In this document: one piece after another, positions 15,588 through 22,773 of the stretch
Layout of the letters: every line of letters begins with the position of its first letter
Position numbering within the stretch: the first letter of the stretch is position 1
Source of the DNA: a virus
Virus record (IMG/VR): IMGVR_UViG_3300044491_000484
Span: 1-34,440 of that record
DNA length: 34,440 nt
Strand: one strand, 5' to 3'
Position numbers and translations under genes: made by a program
The notes under the pieces: model-generated
The model's input: only the letters and a program-made list of their open reading frames with translations
Told to the model about the DNA's origin: nothing
The model's database searches: none

Positions 15588-15850
15588 TACGGCTTGTCTT
15601 TGCCGACTGTAACAACAAGTGTTTCTAGATCGTCAAACTCATCAGCAACTTTTTCCCAATCGCCTTTGTGTGCAACCTTAATTGCTTTGTTAATAAGAGC
15701 TGGTTTAATATCCAGTTCTTCTGCTACTGCTTTTACTGTTTCTTTAAGACCTGTGCTTAGATCTTCAATTTCACGTAACACTGTTGCGCCTTCGTTAACC
15801 AAACGTTCTAGTTTAGCCTTCTCGTCGCCACCGTATACTCTATCACTCAT
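15587..15850 (-). CDS. DsbA-like small dsDNA-binding/late-transcription protein
   Basis: An 87-residue helical protein with two acidic helices (AKLERLVNEGATVLREIEDL; VADEFDDLETLVVTVG) around a central segment TVKAVAEELDIKPALINKAI that resembles a DNA-recognition helix pair. From memory, small proteins of this form in marine T4-like phages are annotated as T4 DsbA-type proteins, which bind dsDNA near late promoters. The assignment is tentative. It has a strong AAAGGAG ribosome site and its own consensus promoter, and heads the run that continues into the two membrane genes and gp43. Confidence 0.45.
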   Translation of the reverse strand: MSDRVYGGDEKAKLERLVNEGATVLREIEDLSTGLKETVKAVAEELDIKPALINKAIKVAHKGDWEKVADEFDDLETLVVTVGKDKP

Positions 15851-15875
15851 AAGATTCTCCTTTAATTTAATCTAT

Positions 15876-15904
15876 ATTATACATTATTTTAGGGACGTTG
15901 TCAA
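15876..15904 (-). promoter_or_regulatory. sigma70-type promoter for the DsbA-like gene
   Basis: The -35 box TTGACA (15899-15904) and the -10 box TATAAT (15876-15881) are separated by 17 nt, both perfect matches. It lies in the 68-nt gap between two minus-strand genes and would start RNA about 20 nt upstream of the ATG at 15850. Confidence 0.85.
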
Positions 15905-15918
15905 GTGTTATTTTGCCA

Positions 15919-16350
15919 TTATCTTGGCGGACAAATTTCAAAACCGTTAATTTGCTTCTTATATTCATCTGCATAGCCAACGTATATGTACTTAACACCT
16001 TTGGCTTTGTAATATGCACATTCGTGGCGTAGACTCTTTAAACCTAGTACTAATTTGGGGTTTTTGTAGTTCCATGCAAACTGTATTGCTTCTACATTGT
16101 GCTTATTGAAGTTATGATAAAAGCTAAATGCAACTAGATTCTTATTACTGTAGTATCCAATTATATCACTACGTGGTGCACATAAGTCTTCATTAAACAA
16201 AGGCATTACACTTTCAAATTGTTTGTACTTACAGTAATGATCGTATATTTCTTGTAATTGTTCTACTGGAGGGTTCTCAAACAGTACAGCCGATTTAGAC
16301 ATTCTATAGTTTGTTTTCGATAGATCAATTCTAGCATATATATCACTCAC
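15919..16350 (-). CDS. GNAT-like / arginyl-transferase-like protein (143 aa)
   Basis: Weak assignment. The segment LVAFSFYHNFNKHNVEAIQF, then LGLKSLRHECAYYKAKGV and KYIYVGYAD, follows the strand-helix-strand order of an acyltransferase core and resembles the C-terminal half of aminoacyl-tRNA-protein transferases, where a Tyr-rich LGY strand follows a long helix. No acceptor or cofactor residue can be named. It overlaps the upstream gene by 4 nt (ATGA), so the two are probably a functional pair. Confidence 0.45.
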   Translation of the reverse strand: MSDIYARIDLSKTNYRMSKSAVLFENPPVEQLQEIYDHYCKYKQFESVMPLFNEDLCAPRSDIIGYYSNKNLVAFSFYHNFNKHNVEAIQFAWNYKNPKLVLGLKSLRHECAYYKAKGVKYIYVGYADEYKKQINGFEICPPR

Positions 16351-16844
16351 CGTTCTTGTACCTCTGTTTTATAATCTTGCGGCCAGTTTTTATAATAGTC
16401 TTTCTTTTCTAGCCATGCCCTTGCAGTATTTAACTTTTCTTTTTCTTGTATAAGCACTAAGCCATATTTTCCATGATTTAGTTTTACACCTTGTACTTCT
16501 TCAGGATCAAGTGGATGGTCTTCTAGTGCAACATAACCACGTTTGTCTAACATAGGTTTAGTATCGTCGATAATTTTACTTAAATTGTTTGCAGTTATAC
16601 GGTCGTAGTCGAACCCTAATACAACTACTTCTTTGCCTTTAGGCCAATGATATGTATAGTTTTCTATTTCTGCACGTATCCACACGTCTAATTCAAATGA
16701 ACCGTCAAGCCAATGTGTTAGAACAGAATTGTCTAACCAAGCCTTTTTAGCATATGGACATGGAGGTAAGTTATTAAATGTTTTAGAGGGTTTACTTAAA
16801 AAGTTTTGTATCCAATCATCTATGGATGATTCGAAGCTCTGCAT
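16347..16844 (-). CDS. uncharacterised protein with NLPPCPYAKKAW motif (165 aa)
   Basis: Not assigned. After an amphipathic N-terminal helix (SIDDWIQNFLSKPSKTF) comes NLPPCPYAKKAWLD, a single-Cys motif similar to the 'LPxCPFA' start of some small redox or DUF1415-like proteins. The middle has EVVVLGFDYDRITANNL and a DHPLDPEEVQGVKLNHGKYG segment. Probably a soluble alpha/beta protein. It is coupled to the acyltransferase-like gene downstream. Confidence 0.55.
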   Translation of the reverse strand: MQSFESSIDDWIQNFLSKPSKTFNNLPPCPYAKKAWLDNSVLTHWLDGSFELDVWIRAEIENYTYHWPKGKEVVVLGFDYDRITANNLSKIIDDTKPMLDKRGYVALEDHPLDPEEVQGVKLNHGKYGLVLIQEKEKLNTARAWLEKKDYYKNWPQDYKTEVQER

Positions 16845-16846
16845 TA

Positions 16847-17470
16847 CTACATCTTAACGCAGTTGTCTACAGTCTTGCCGCCTTTTTTCTTAGTTCCCAT
16901 ACGCTTGTAGCCTTTCCAGCATACTTTGCCGTCAACACCTTTTTGCTTTTCTTCGTCAAGTGTAGTGTAACTTGGCTTACCGCAATCAGCACACAGACTT
17001 TTTGCTTCGTTTAATTTTGATTGCAAATAATCTGCATATGATTTTGAATCTGTAGTTTTTGTTTTTGGTTTATCCGGAACTGCATCTTTATCGTACTTGT
17101 ATTTTGGATTACCTTTTTTATACTCTTGCCATGCTTTTGAATTTGCATTCTTATCAGCATTAGTAACTGTCATAGTAGCTTCTTCTTCTTTAATGTTAGA
17201 TTTTTTAGATTCAGAAACTTCGTCAAATTTTTGTTCATAGTCTAGATGATGATATACACTACCTAAGTAGTCTGCGGCTTTAGTAATCTTTGCTTGTACC
17301 CAACCTTCAAGTCCTTGTTCTTCACTTACGCCTTTAAGCATTTCGTGTAGTTTAATACCGTACTTGGCAATTTTGTATAGATCACCTCTAGCCATTTGCA
17401 CTTCATGGTCTCTTTCAACCTTGTATGCCATGTCAGCTAGACCGTTTTCTTTTAAATCTTTTTCTCTCAT
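16847..17470 (-). CDS. phage protein with C-terminal zinc-ribbon-like Cys module (207 aa)
   Basis: The N-terminal 75 residues are a helical domain (GDLYKIAKYGIKLHEMLKGV, then AADYLGSVYHHLDYE) that I recall from virion-related genes of marine T4-like phages. A low-complexity, Lys-rich linker (about 85-145) follows. The end carries SYADYLQSKLNEAKS and a Cys set CADCGK (160, 163), VCWKGY (184) and NCVKM (204) in a basic context. The first residues include DLKE, a (L/I)xE site, and LNEA recurs at about 153-156. Likely a capsid or core-packaged protein; inference. Confidence 0.6.
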   Translation of the reverse strand: MREKDLKENGLADMAYKVERDHEVQMARGDLYKIAKYGIKLHEMLKGVSEEQGLEGWVQAKITKAADYLGSVYHHLDYEQKFDEVSESKKSNIKEEEATMTVTNADKNANSKAWQEYKKGNPKYKYDKDAVPDKPKTKTTDSKSYADYLQSKLNEAKSLCADCGKPSYTTLDEEKQKGVDGKVCWKGYKRMGTKKKGGKTVDNCVKM

Positions 17471-17479
17471 CGTATTATC

Positions 17480-17815
17480 CTATTTTTTTCTTTTAACTAT
17501 TGAGCCACCGCTAAGTAAACCACTACCGCCCATGTCTAATCCGTTCTTTGCAGTACCATCTTTATTTAGTGCTTGTTTTGCTTTAGGAACACCGTTTTTG
17601 TCACGTTTAGCATCGTTAGGGTGTATAGCGCCAACAGACACATTTGAGGAAGAGGTTCCACCTTGTGTTGCTGTTTCTTTCATTGCTTTATTCTTAGCAT
17701 AGCAGTCACAATGCTTACAGTCTGGACCGCATTTACATTCCGTTACAGGCTGTCCGCAACATGCTTTTGGGCACATTTCTTTCTTTGCTTCTATAAAAAG
17801 TTCTCTTATTAACAT
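17480..17815 (-). CDS. Cys-rich metallothionein-like small protein (111 aa)
   Basis: It begins MLIRELFIEAKKEM, which resembles T4 capsid-targeting peptides, then has eight Cys in 24 residues (15-38): CPKACCGQ, ECKCGPDCKHCDCY. Such spacing suits binding of several metal ions. The rest is a flexible, Gly/Ser/Lys-rich tail without hydrophobic core. It lies in a run of genes with similar leaders. Possible role: a metal-binding protein packaged in the head. The ribosome site is weak. Confidence 0.6.
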   Translation of the reverse strand: MLIRELFIEAKKEMCPKACCGQPVTECKCGPDCKHCDCYAKNKAMKETATQGGTSSSNVSVGAIHPNDAKRDKNGVPKAKQALNKDGTAKNGLDMGGSGLLSGGSIVKRKK

Positions 17816-17834
17816 GCTAGTATTTACCTTTTTT

Positions 17835-18734
17835 CTATCTGCTTATACCCATTTTTTTAAGAGTAGCAGTATTTGCTTTCTTAAAATCAGCTTGAGACTG
17901 ATCCATATCTTTTTTCATAGCCGCAAGTTTATCATACTTTTTTGGATCTTTATCATTAAGGCTATGTTTCGTACCAGACAAAGTTTTAATATCTACTGTT
18001 TTTCCTTTATCCTTATCAATACTAACAGACATATCTCCGGAACTTATAGAGGTATTATCTGCACTTATAAGTTTACCACTCATATCATAAGTTGCTTTTT
18101 GATCTATACCAGCCCCTTTAATAGTAGTACCAAAGTCTACTGTTACAGTCTTCTTTGCAATATCGTGTGTTTGCTGTAAACCTCCCATTTTAGGTGTTTC
18201 GTATTTTAACAAGTCACCGCTTGATGAAAAAGTATATGTTCCTGCTCCACTAGACACTGTACGGTTACCATTTTTATCTGTTTGTGTGTTAACACCATTG
18301 TCGTTTGTGCCGTCCGGAGTATCAGCACCTGGTGCTGGTGGAGGTGTTGGCATTTTTAACACCTTTATATTGTCAGGCATTGCGTGTCCAGGGCCTATAT
18401 CATTACCTGGGTCCATTGTTGCACTCATTGTTGTCATACTATTAAGTTTATCAAGCGGAGTATCTACTTTTGCCATGTCTCCTGCTTGTACTGCTCCAGC
18501 TATAGTTCCAAGTAGTGTTGCTACTAACACAAGATTCTTACCTGTCTTTGGTATTTTTTTAAGGATTGGTGTAACCTTTCCTAATAAATTCTTAGGAAGT
18601 TTTTTTAAACTATCTGCAATACCTTCTTGTAATTGTTGCGGAGTGCTTTCTTTCAATTGCAAGTATAAATTGTATTCTGTTCCTTCGCTTAGGAAAGACT
18701 TAACGTCAAATTGTTTAAATTCTGTGTATCTCAT
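17835..18734 (-). CDS. putative virion/internal protein with one hydrophobic segment (299 aa)
   Basis: The first 45 residues carry two T4 prohead-protease-like sites (FLSE|G at 14-18, LQE|G at 35-38) and are amphipathic. A hydrophobic helix (NLVLVATLLGTIAGAVQAG, 67-85) follows. The remainder is polar, with a Pro-rich linker (PTPPPAPG) and beta-type repeats rich in Thr, Gly and Lys. The layout fits an internal protein that may interact with membrane on injection. It overlaps the HAD-ParB gene by 4 nt. Confidence 0.55.
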   Translation of the reverse strand: MRYTEFKQFDVKSFLSEGTEYNLYLQLKESTPQQLQEGIADSLKKLPKNLLGKVTPILKKIPKTGKNLVLVATLLGTIAGAVQAGDMAKVDTPLDKLNSMTTMSATMDPGNDIGPGHAMPDNIKVLKMPTPPPAPGADTPDGTNDNGVNTQTDKNGNRTVSSGAGTYTFSSSGDLLKYETPKMGGLQQTHDIAKKTVTVDFGTTIKGAGIDQKATYDMSGKLISADNTSISSGDMSVSIDKDKGKTVDIKTLSGTKHSLNDKDPKKYDKLAAMKKDMDQSQADFKKANTATLKKMGISR

Positions 18735-20284
18735 TTCTTCTTGCCAGACTTCATATTAGCACACCAATGATACATCTTAGCACGTTCGCCTGATGCATTC
18801 TTAGCCTTCTTACGTAGCTCAGTTACACTACCGTTACAACTAGCACCAGACTTTTTTACTCTACCAGGTCTGCTTTTACCACTCTTCTTGCCATCTGCAA
18901 AATTTTCTAATAAGTCTAATACTTGATCAGTAGTATAAAGTCCGCTTATAAGAGCTTCTTTTGCCATTTTAGTAGCAGTTGCATACATAACAGCATCAGC
19001 GTCCTTGCCGTAACGTTTTTTAAAGTCGCCTTTATTCTTTTTCATACCCTTGACGTTTTTTTCTTTTTTCTTTTCTTCGCCTTTGGTAAGAGTACGTTCT
19101 TGTACACTTTCTGGAACATCATCGCGCCAAGTTACGTCTTTTGGATCAGCAACAACAGCACGTACCTTATCTACACCTGCTTTTAGATGTGCAAAGTATC
19201 TGTGATGTCCGTCAACTATCAGTAACTTACCTTTGTGTGGCACAATTACAATAGGCTTAATTTTTTTACCTGCTTTAATCTTATCAACAAAACGCATCAT
19301 ATTGTCGTGATTATCTTTTGGATCCATTTTGTCAGCAGGTTCAAACGGTGTAAGTTTAGATACGTCTACGATTTTTACTGGTTGCTTTTTATAATATTTG
19401 TCGTCAACATCAGCGCCTTGATACTCGGGATTGGTCCACATAGTAATTTCTGCACCTTCTTTTACAGGCTCTTGCATGTGTTGTTGTATTGCTTTTGCTG
19501 TTCTTTCAAACTTGTGATCTTTGTGTTTAAAGCCTTCGCCACCTGCCGCTTCCCAACTAGCAATGTTTTTACCAAAGTCGTCGATTAATATGTTAGGTGT
19601 ACCGTCGCTGTTAACAGCATATTTAGGTTTGTCATGTGTAATGATTACGTTCTCTGGTGGAAAGAAATCTAAATTCTTTTTAATCCATTCACGCTTGTGT
19701 GGTTCTGAATTAGGATCGTTTGGTAGTGGGCTACTTAGGATAGTATAACTACCTTTTACTTTTTTAATAACACCTAGTAAGTTTTTTGCTTGTGGTAGTA
19801 ATGGCAAGTCTAACCAAAAGTTATCTTTGTCTCTAATCTTTTGTAGTGCAGGTTCAATGTCTTTGACCTTACGCCAATCCTTACCTATTAACTTTTGCCA
19901 TTCTCCGAAAAAGTCTGCTAGTACACCGTCCATGTCTACGTATACTTTACTTGTACTTGCTAATTCGCCCAAATTCTCTGCCATCTTAGCATAGTATAAC
20001 ACACTTTCATCGGCTTTGTCAACCGATTCTGTCATACCTAGATTGAACAATACATTGGTTTTGGAGCCTTTTACTTTTTTTGATAGTGTAGGTGGGCGTC
20101 CATCTTTGTCTACTTTGTTACCAAACTTAGCGGCTTGCTTTTTAATAGCATCTACACCAACGTCTGCTGTAGTGTTAACACCTTTTACAACACGACCTCC
20201 GTGTTCTTGTATACGCAAGAAGTGTTTAAAACTACCTGGCTTAGGAACTTTGTTTTCAATGTCTTTTAAACTATGAAACTTCAT
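18731..20284 (-). CDS. multidomain HAD phosphatase - ParB-like fusion, probable virion protein
   Basis: A 517-residue protein with several modules. Residues 1-90: a leader with FLRIQEH (22-28) and a TTADVGVDAIKKQAAKFG segment. Residues 112-275: HAD fold of the nucleotidase type, with nucleophile motif VYVDMDGVLADF (Asp117, Asp119), threonine motif TILSSP and acidic motif ILIDDFGKNI. Residues 300-385: ParB/sulfiredoxin-like domain with LLIVDGHHRYFAHLKAG. Residues 420-443: GKDADAVMYATATKMAKE, a helical phage motif. Residues 483-508: Cys pair in a basic tail. It could hydrolyse nucleotides and bind or cut DNA. Neighbours suggest packaging in the head. Each domain call is firm; the combined role is unknown. 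Confidence 0.72.
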   Translation of the reverse strand: MKFHSLKDIENKVPKPGSFKHFLRIQEHGGRVVKGVNTTADVGVDAIKKQAAKFGNKVDKDGRPPTLSKKVKGSKTNVLFNLGMTESVDKADESVLYYAKMAENLGELASTSKVYVDMDGVLADFFGEWQKLIGKDWRKVKDIEPALQKIRDKDNFWLDLPLLPQAKNLLGVIKKVKGSYTILSSPLPNDPNSEPHKREWIKKNLDFFPPENVIITHDKPKYAVNSDGTPNILIDDFGKNIASWEAAGGEGFKHKDHKFERTAKAIQQHMQEPVKEGAEITMWTNPEYQGADVDDKYYKKQPVKIVDVSKLTPFEPADKMDPKDNHDNMMRFVDKIKAGKKIKPIVIVPHKGKLLIVDGHHRYFAHLKAGVDKVRAVVADPKDVTWRDDVPESVQERTLTKGEEKKKEKNVKGMKKNKGDFKKRYGKDADAVMYATATKMAKEALISGLYTTDQVLDLLENFADGKKSGKSRPGRVKKSGASCNGSVTELRKKAKNASGERAKMYHWCANMKSGKKK

Positions 20285-20490
20285 TTTTTACGTCCTCTAA
20301 ATCCACCACCAGTCATATGTGGTAAACTAAACCAAAGTTTGAACCAGTCGTTATCGCCTGGTTTAATCTTTTTTTCTCTTTCTATCTTACGTTTCTCACT
20401 AGCAGTCTTACTAATGTTTTCTAATGTGTAAGGTGTGTATCCTTTATATTCGTTGACACCTGCCAGCTCTTTTAAACGTTCGATGTCCAT
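20281..20490 (-). CDS. small protein with LKELAG leader and WFKLWFSLPHMTG tail (69 aa)
   Basis: Begins MDIERLKELAGVNEY, which shares the (D/E)xxRxKELAG peptide with the product of 21811-22677 (there internal). It ends with PGDNDWFKLWFSLPHMTG plus a basic GRKK tail, a pattern I recall as a recurrent end of small marine-phage proteins. LKE at 6-8 would suit prohead protease. It overlaps the HAD-ParB gene by 4 nt. Probably a small virion protein; function unknown. Confidence 0.6.
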   Translation of the reverse strand: MDIERLKELAGVNEYKGYTPYTLENISKTASEKRKIEREKKIKPGDNDWFKLWFSLPHMTGGGFRGRKK

Positions 20491-20491
20491 A

Positions 20492-21487
20492 TTATTCAGC
20501 CCGTCTAATGTCGTGTTTAATACCTAGGTTCGTAAATAGTTTAGATGTAGTTTCAATGTTTGTTAGAGCTTGTTTAATTCTATCCATGTGTTCTTCGTTA
20601 TCTTCAACCTTGCGTCTAAATTTTGCCGCCGCTTCTGGTTTGATGAATAACAATCTACCACTCCATGCCGCCTCTTTACGATAAAAACTTAAAAAGTGTT
20701 CTTTGCCGTCTGCTCTGTCAGCAATCCAGTCTAACACTTTTAGTTTATTTGGATCTTGTTCTTTGACACTTGTATTGTCTGTAGTTTTAAATAGATTTAA
20801 TTCGTCTAAGTTATAATCTTCTGCTTGGTGATTAAAGCCTAGACCTTCACGAACGTCATCAAACATTTGTTGTGCCACACTTTGATCTGGAACACCTTGT
20901 TTAAAACGTTCAAAGTCATCTTGTGCGGCCGCGTCACGCATTTTACTTGCACTCATACCACTAGCATCGTCTGCTTCTTCGTCTCTAAATCCACCTTCTT
21001 CTACAGTAACTTCTTTTATATTAAAATTAATATTTCCTGACTGATCTGGCGTGTTGTTGTAAGGGAGTACTTGTGTTTCAAATTCTTTTACTCTATCAGA
21101 ACCGCAAACAAGAACTACTTTTTCATAGCCTTTTGTTTCTAAACTTTTCATAACAGCCATAATAGTGTTTAGGCTAGGATCTGTACTGATAGGAATTTTA
21201 AAAAACTTTTGAGCATAACTTAATTTTGTCTTCCAATCTAATGGATTTTTAATACCTGCTGTTCGAATAACTTTTTTTGGTTTACCTGTAGGTGTTAGAT
21301 ACGACTTTGTTGCACCTTTATCTAAATGAGACATAGTTAAAAACAACATCGGATCACCACCGTATTGTTTTGCTTTAGCATTAATAGCATCAACTAATAC
21401 ACTGTGACCTATTGTTGGAGGATTCATTCTTCCCCAACCAATTACGGCTGTTTTTAATTTATCTTCAAATAGTTGTCTTAATAGCAT
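20492..21487 (-). CDS. nucleotidyltransferase superfamily protein (NMNAT/cytidylyltransferase type)
   Basis: The catalytic half shows VIGWGRMNPPTIGH (the HxGH position reads TIGH), ...VVLVCGSDRVKEF (the nucleotide-binding strand) and ASGMSASKMRDAA, which replaces ISxTxxR. It would adenylylate or cytidylylate a phosphorylated substrate such as NMN. The ATG at 21487 is chosen because AAGGAAG lies about 8 nt upstream, whereas the longer start at 21517 has none; it gives 331 residues. The start MLLRQLFEDK resembles the leaders of neighbouring genes. The C-terminal 100 residues are helical and basic (AAAKFRRKVEDNEEHMDRIK) and unassigned. Confidence 0.7.
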   Translation of the reverse strand: MLLRQLFEDKLKTAVIGWGRMNPPTIGHSVLVDAINAKAKQYGGDPMLFLTMSHLDKGATKSYLTPTGKPKKVIRTAGIKNPLDWKTKLSYAQKFFKIPISTDPSLNTIMAVMKSLETKGYEKVVLVCGSDRVKEFETQVLPYNNTPDQSGNINFNIKEVTVEEGGFRDEEADDASGMSASKMRDAAAQDDFERFKQGVPDQSVAQQMFDDVREGLGFNHQAEDYNLDELNLFKTTDNTSVKEQDPNKLKVLDWIADRADGKEHFLSFYRKEAAWSGRLLFIKPEAAAKFRRKVEDNEEHMDRIKQALTNIETTSKLFTNLGIKHDIRRAE

Positions 21488-21809
21488 CTGGTAGTTCTTC
21501 CTTAGGATTTCTTTCATGATCTAATACTTTATGTGCAAGATCTGATTTATCACTTTTAGTCATTAATTCTGAAGGAGTTTTATTTAGATCATATTTCATA
21601 CAATAGTGATTCAATGCTTTATCACATAAGGGCATAATTAAACCTTGAATAATTTTTTCGTTAGTTTCACTTTTCATTTTATCCATACACGGCATATAGT
21701 GCTTGCGATAAAAACCTTCATCGTTAATCATATGATAATGTACATCATCGATAACGTTGAAAGGCATTGAATCGTTTACTGGGTTATTGAATATTTCGTT
21801 TAATAACAT
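21465..21809 (-). CDS. small phage protein with FYRKHYMP motif (114 aa)
   Basis: Start chosen at 21809 (AGGAAG site 8 nt upstream; 1-nt gap from the preceding stop) rather than 21881, giving MLLNEIFNNPVNDS. A central segment HMINDEGFYRKHYMPCMDKM, then GLIMPLCDKALNHYC, looks like a conserved helical phage domain that I recall only as hypothetical. Three Cys are spread along it without a cluster. It overlaps the nucleotidyltransferase by 23 nt. LNE at 3-5 fits the leader pattern of the block. Confidence 0.6.
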   Translation of the reverse strand: MLLNEIFNNPVNDSMPFNVIDDVHYHMINDEGFYRKHYMPCMDKMKSETNEKIIQGLIMPLCDKALNHYCMKYDLNKTPSELMTKSDKSDLAHKVLDHERNPKEELPDAIKTTI

Positions 21810-21810
21810 A

Positions 21811-22677
21811 TTACCACTTCCTACATGACCAGTAACGTGCTTTAGTACGTGGGCCCGGATTGTCACAGTTGTGTCTAGCACGGAAACTTCTTCTACGTGC
21901 AGGATTAGACTTCTTAATGCTCATTGCTTTACCTTTAACACTTGAACCACCGTGTCCAAAGTTTACTTTTTTAACATTACCTGTTTTAGGATCTTTTACA
22001 TATACTTTAAATTTCTTAACATCACCTTGCATTGGCTTACCAAGTTTAACTTTACGTCCTTGGTACTCTGCTTCGTCTATTGGATCGTCATCTTCATTCC
22101 ACCACATCTCACCGTATGCTTCGTAGAAGTCATCATCGTCATCATATGTTTCGTCAATACTTGCACCAGCAAGTTCTTTAATTCTATCAAGTTCTGTTGA
22201 TTCAAAATCACCGTGCCTTTGTGCATCTCTATACATGTCTGCTTGGTCGGCTTGTCTGTCCGTGTAGTCTTGAGCAATCCAATCTATCATTGCAGGAAGT
22301 TCGTCTAAATCTCCTAAATCTGCATCATCAACTTCAGTACCATCTGTGTATTTTGCAAACTCAATAGGAGCAATCATGTCACTAAAATCTTGCATATCGT
22401 ACTCGATAGTATCTGTGTCTATTTCTTTGCCCTTAAACATGATACGATCATCACCTTCTGATAATTTATCAAGTTCTGGATTGCCAGCACTTTCTTCATC
22501 CATATCATGTACGCCGTTACCATTTTTGTCTACCCACCAACTACCTGTTTCATCGTGTGAATCGTGTTCGCATTGACATTCTGGTTTACAGTTGTGCATT
22601 TGGCAACCACAATCTTTACAGTGGTAATTTGAAGCTACAATAGCTTCTTTTAGATAATCTTTGAACGTTTTGGCCAT
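21811..22677 (-). CDS. modular phage protein: capsid-targeting-like leader, Cys cluster, EF-hand-like loop (288 aa)
   Basis: Order of elements: MAKTFKDYLKEA (1-12), very close in form to the T4 internal-protein leader with its LxE|A site; six Cys in 17 residues (20-36; CKDCGCQ, CKPECQC); DKNGNGVHDMDE (51-61 region), an EF-hand/dockerin-like calcium loop; an acidic middle with ELDRIKELAGA and a DDDDDF tract; and a basic C-terminal domain with YQGRKVKLGKPMQGD, SFRARHNCDNPGP and RYWSCRKW (two Cys). I recall the C-terminal domain from marine T4-like phages. A late-type promoter lies 30 nt upstream of the start. Likely packaged in the head; its metal-binding role is inferred. Confidence 0.68.
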   Translation of the reverse strand: MAKTFKDYLKEAIVASNYHCKDCGCQMHNCKPECQCEHDSHDETGSWWVDKNGNGVHDMDEESAGNPELDKLSEGDDRIMFKGKEIDTDTIEYDMQDFSDMIAPIEFAKYTDGTEVDDADLGDLDELPAMIDWIAQDYTDRQADQADMYRDAQRHGDFESTELDRIKELAGASIDETYDDDDDFYEAYGEMWWNEDDDPIDEAEYQGRKVKLGKPMQGDVKKFKVYVKDPKTGNVKKVNFGHGGSSVKGKAMSIKKSNPARRRSFRARHNCDNPGPRTKARYWSCRKW

Positions 22678-22706
22678 AATTAAACTCCTAGTGTGTACAT
22701 GTTAAA

Positions 22707-22715
22707 GTATTTATC
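22707..22715 (-). promoter_or_regulatory. T4-late-type promoter element
   Basis: The minus strand reads GATAAATAC, matching the T4/cyanophage late consensus (TATAAATA or NATAAATA) in all fixed positions. It lies 30 nt upstream of the ATG at 22677, the usual distance, and is divergent to the element at 22747-22753. Confidence 0.6.
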
Positions 22716-22746
22716 AATATTAGTCAACCTCTCATAGTTCAGTGGA

Positions 22747-22753
22747 CTAAATA
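22747..22753 (+). promoter_or_regulatory. late-type promoter element for speD
   Basis: The plus strand reads CTAAATA, a variant late motif described in cyanophages. It lies 20 nt upstream of the speD ATG, so RNA would begin just before the AAAGGAA ribosome site. Confidence 0.5.
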
Positions 22754-22773
22754 GAAACCAAAAAGGAACGGCT

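Noticed and set aside
17822-17830. GGTAAATAC before the Cys-rich gene at 17815
   Set aside because: One mismatch in a fixed position of the late octamer and very close to the start.
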